Shown here: positions 61,997 to 64,000 of the stretch, in pieces
Layout of the letters: every line of letters starts with the position of its first letter
How positions within the stretch are numbered: the stretch's first letter is position 1
Source: Kordia sp965224175
GTDB lineage: Bacteria; Bacteroidota; Bacteroidia; Flavobacteriales; Flavobacteriaceae
Direction: 5' to 3'
Assembly (NCBI RefSeq): GCF_965224175.1
Contig: NZ_OZ245041.1
Location: 3,534,001-3,598,000 of the forward strand
Length of the DNA: 64,000 bases
The notes under the pieces: model-generated
What the model saw: only the letters and a program-made list of their open reading frames with translations
Database searches by the model: none
Told to the model about the DNA's origin: nothing
Position numbers and translations under genes: made by a program

Positions 61997-62794
61997 TTAG
62001 AAATATTTATTCTTCGGTAAAACTTTAATGATTAAAAGTACTATTAAAGAAAGAAGATATACCGTAATAGCATATTTGAATAAGTTCACGAAACCATCAC
62101 TAAAACCAGTCAGTGAAAAGTAAAATGAACCCATTTTGTATATGAAATATAAGTACACTATGTAAAATATAGCATTGAGAAGTATCATTAGTTTGCCAAT
62201 TTTCATTGAAATTGAAGCAACTAATATCATAATAGTTGAGGTAACTGCTGTAAATAATGATACTAAGCATAAAATAATAGGAAAGACTTGTTTATTGTTG
62301 GTAATCGTATTCCAATTAGTTTCAGCTTGTGCAATATCAATTACACCTGCAATATGTTGATATATGTTATAAACAACGTCATTTAATACTTGAAATCCTT
62401 CATTGAGACCTCCATTTGGATCAATAGCGAACGCACCAATTATAAAGGGAATCAATAAAAGTAAAGGAGCGCCAGCCGTACAAATAAAACGGACTATTGG
62501 AGGCTTTGAAAGTAACATGTACTCTTTAATTTCCATCGGTTGATTGTCATCTAGTGATTCATCCACCATTCCAGCGATTTTGACATAACCGCCAGCAGGA
62601 AGCCAGCCCAATTTATATACCGTATGATTACGTTTAAAATTTAGTGTGTATTTTTCGCCAAGTCCTAATAATAGTGAGAAAGCTTCAATACGAACACCAA
62701 AAATACCTGCTAGAATGCAATGAAACATATTAAACAGAAACATAACTATTGCTACAGCAATTCCGAAATAAACAGCGGTTGTGATTATATCCAT
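61997..62794 (-). CDS. M50 (site-2 protease)-like membrane protein lacking the catalytic motif
   Basis: 265 residues. GVRIEAFSLLLGLGEKY and KLGWLPAGGYVKIAGMVDES are hallmarks of RseP-type site-2 proteases. Aligned on GVR, the zinc motif HExxH is FNMFH here: the second His (His25) stays while the first His and the Glu are replaced by Phe21 and Asn22. No C-terminal NxxPxxxxD-type ligand or PDZ domain is visible. It is probably an inactive relative. It starts within the last 10 bases of hemF, so it is translationally coupled to it. Confidence 0.8.
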   Translation of the reverse strand: MDIITTAVYFGIAVAIVMFLFNMFHCILAGIFGVRIEAFSLLLGLGEKYTLNFKRNHTVYKLGWLPAGGYVKIAGMVDESLDDNQPMEIKEYMLLSKPPIVRFICTAGAPLLLLIPFIIGAFAIDPNGGLNEGFQVLNDVVYNIYQHIAGVIDIAQAETNWNTITNNKQVFPIILCLVSLFTAVTSTIMILVASISMKIGKLMILLNAIFYIVYLYFIYKMGSFYFSLTGFSDGFVNLFKYAITVYLLSLIVLLIIKVLPKNKYF

Positions 62795-63687
62795 TCTTTA
62801 GGGTTTTTTAATGTTTCAATCAATTTAGCTTCTTCAGTTCCTGCTTCTGGATGATGATTGTATTTCCATTGTACAGTTGGTGGTAAACTCATTAAAATAC
62901 TTTCAATACGTCCGTTGGTTTTGAGTCCAAATAAAGTTCCACGATCATGAACCAAATTGAATTCTACATAACGTCCGCGACGTACTTCTTGCCAATCTTT
63001 ATGAGCTTGTGTATATGCTAAATTTTTACGACGATCTACAATTGGCACGTAACTTTCAAGAAAACTATTTCCTATCTCAGTAACAAAGTTATAACGATCT
63101 TGCATCGTAAATTCATCTGTTTTTTTTAAGTAGTCAAAGAATAGTCCACCAACACCACGAGCTTCATTTCTGTGCGCATTCCAAAAATAGTTATCACAAG
63201 TTTCTTTATATTTTGGATAGAACTCAGCATGATGTTTATCGCAAGCAGTTTTACATACCGTATGAAAATGTGTAGCATCTTCTTCAAACAGATAATAAGG
63301 CGTTAAATCTTGTCCGCCGCCAAACCATTGTGTAACGATATTGCCTTTTTCATCATACATTTCAAAATAACGCCAATTGGCATGAACTGTAGGGATGAAT
63401 GGATTTTTTGGATGTAGCACCAAACTCAATCCGCAAGCAAAAAAATCACCTTGTTCTACCTTAAAGTTTTTGCGTAACGCTTCTGGCAATTCACCATGAA
63501 CGGCAGAGATATTTACGCCACCTTTTTCAAAGATTGCTCCATTTTCAATAACGCGTGTACGTCCGCCGCCGCCTTCTGGGCGTTTCCATAAATCTTCTTG
63601 AAATGTAGCTTTTCCATCAATTTCTTCTAGTTTGGAAGTGATTGTATCTTGTAATTGATGAATGTAGTTGAGAAAAAGGTCCTTCAT
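62785..63687 (-). CDS. hemF: Oxygen-dependent coproporphyrinogen III oxidase
   Basis: 300 residues, the usual length. Conserved blocks include GGGGRTRVIENG, FFACGLSLVLHPKNP, VHANWRYFEMYDE, WFGGGQDLTPYY and RRGRYVEFNLVHDRGTLFGL. It decarboxylates coproporphyrinogen III to protoporphyrinogen IX using O2, in the cytoplasm. Downstream it overlaps the M50-like gene by 10 bases. Confidence 0.97.
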   Translation of the reverse strand: MKDLFLNYIHQLQDTITSKLEEIDGKATFQEDLWKRPEGGGGRTRVIENGAIFEKGGVNISAVHGELPEALRKNFKVEQGDFFACGLSLVLHPKNPFIPTVHANWRYFEMYDEKGNIVTQWFGGGQDLTPYYLFEEDATHFHTVCKTACDKHHAEFYPKYKETCDNYFWNAHRNEARGVGGLFFDYLKKTDEFTMQDRYNFVTEIGNSFLESYVPIVDRRKNLAYTQAHKDWQEVRRGRYVEFNLVHDRGTLFGLKTNGRIESILMSLPPTVQWKYNHHPEAGTEEAKLIETLKNPKEWI

Positions 63688-63752
63688 TATTTAATTTTTA
63701 ATAATAACAAAGGTACTTTTTATATTAGAAATAAGAAGAATACCTTTTCAAC

Positions 63753-63783
63753 AAAAAAAGAAGCCATTGCTGACTTCTCTTTT
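63753..63783 (-). terminator. Terminator after the precursor gene at 63807
   Basis: On the minus strand GAAGTCA..TGGCTTC forms a 7-bp stem with one mismatch, followed by TTTTTTTG. It separates the precursor gene from hemF. Confidence 0.5.
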
Positions 63784-63806
63784 ATTAGTTGTATGCTATT
63801 CTTATG

Positions 63807-63992
63807 TTAATGAAAGCATTTCGGATAGCCGTTACAAGACAAGTTGCAGCTATTTCTTTCACTAGCACATTGCGCACCTGGACAACTGTCTGTTGGCGCA
63901 GCAAAACCAGCTTTAATAATTCTTTGTGCTTCTTTTTCAAGAGATACAATGGTGTTTTTCCCTAAACTTAGTTTGGTGTTTGTTTTTTTCAT
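63807..63992 (-). CDS. Lanthipeptide-like precursor peptide, Cys-rich core
   Basis: 61 residues. The leader MKKTNTKLSLGKNTIVSLEK has the KLSL-x-K-x-T-I-x-x-L pattern of the Bacteroidota leader group. The presumed core after RIIKAG holds five Cys and several Ser: DSCPGAQC, ERNSCNLSC, YPKCFH. The core sequence is unrelated to the others in the window. It has its own terminator, and the start lies 8 bases from the right edge of the window, so upstream neighbours are not visible. Confidence 0.7.
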   Translation of the reverse strand: MKKTNTKLSLGKNTIVSLEKEAQRIIKAGFAAPTDSCPGAQCASERNSCNLSCNGYPKCFH

Positions 63993-64000
63993 GGTGTAAA

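Overview
The window comes from a low-GC marine-type flavobacterium (Bacteroidota, Flavobacteriaceae; a Kordia-like genome would fit, but the genus is a guess). Reasons: a gldH gliding gene beside ricT and a PBP1A-type gene; two large secreted proteases with type IX secretion (T9SS) C-terminal signals; promoters with the Bacteroidota -7 box TAnnTTTG and little Shine-Dalgarno; a Bacteroidota-type membrane AraC regulator; and several short peptides with the Bacteroidota lanthipeptide-like leader (K-x-L-x-L-x-K-x-x-I-x-x-L).

Layout. 1-7400: tail of an M23 peptidase, small metabolic enzymes, divergent trpS/plsC, and an ECF sigma factor overlapping a gene for an inner-membrane-anchored protein with a C-terminal beta-barrel. 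7400-16300: recA, a highly structured probable ncRNA with a strong terminator, trhO, the ricT-gldH-PBP1A run, and the CoA-transferase pair scoA/scoB split by an S23-type four-helix-bundle gene. 16300-17400: two lanthipeptide-like precursor genes that arose by duplication of a block carrying the 3' end of scoB; the second block still holds a frameshifted scoB remnant and a copy of its terminator. 17600-22400: a T9SS-secreted M43 metalloprotease, small membrane and lipoprotein genes, a membrane AraC-type regulator and a decayed gene.

22500-38700 is the accessory core. A membrane TPR-AraC regulator, broken by one frameshift, lies upstream of a probable operon of about 12.5 kb: a short double-glycine precursor-like peptide, then seven lipoprotein subtilases (S8), with one small membrane protein between the first and second. 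All seven keep the Asp/His/Asn/Ser catalytic residues, have an insert of about 180 residues between Asp and His, and share nearly identical 5' and 3' ends around divergent middles, as expected from gene conversion. Convergent to this lie another precursor-like peptide and a SAM-dependent methyltransferase. The main hypothesis is that the subtilases are surface leader peptidases (LanP-like) or diversified toxins/processing enzymes for such peptides. No modification enzyme (LanB, LanC, LanM, radical SAM) or C39 exporter lies in the window, so this is inference.

38800-49100: a double-ATPase peptide ABC protein, a 1284-residue T9SS subtilase whose promoter shares a two-block element with that of the M43 protease, and an ABC exporter operon that ends in the remnant of what looks like a TonB-dependent receptor gene. 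49100-64000: mostly housekeeping genes (exonuclease, hotdog proteins, ogt, CNNM/CBS protein, DinB, cytochrome c, hemB, hemF), a DEAD-box helicase with a membrane hairpin, a TPR/AAA+ pair, an M50-like protein that has lost its catalytic motif, and a fifth precursor-like peptide at the right edge.
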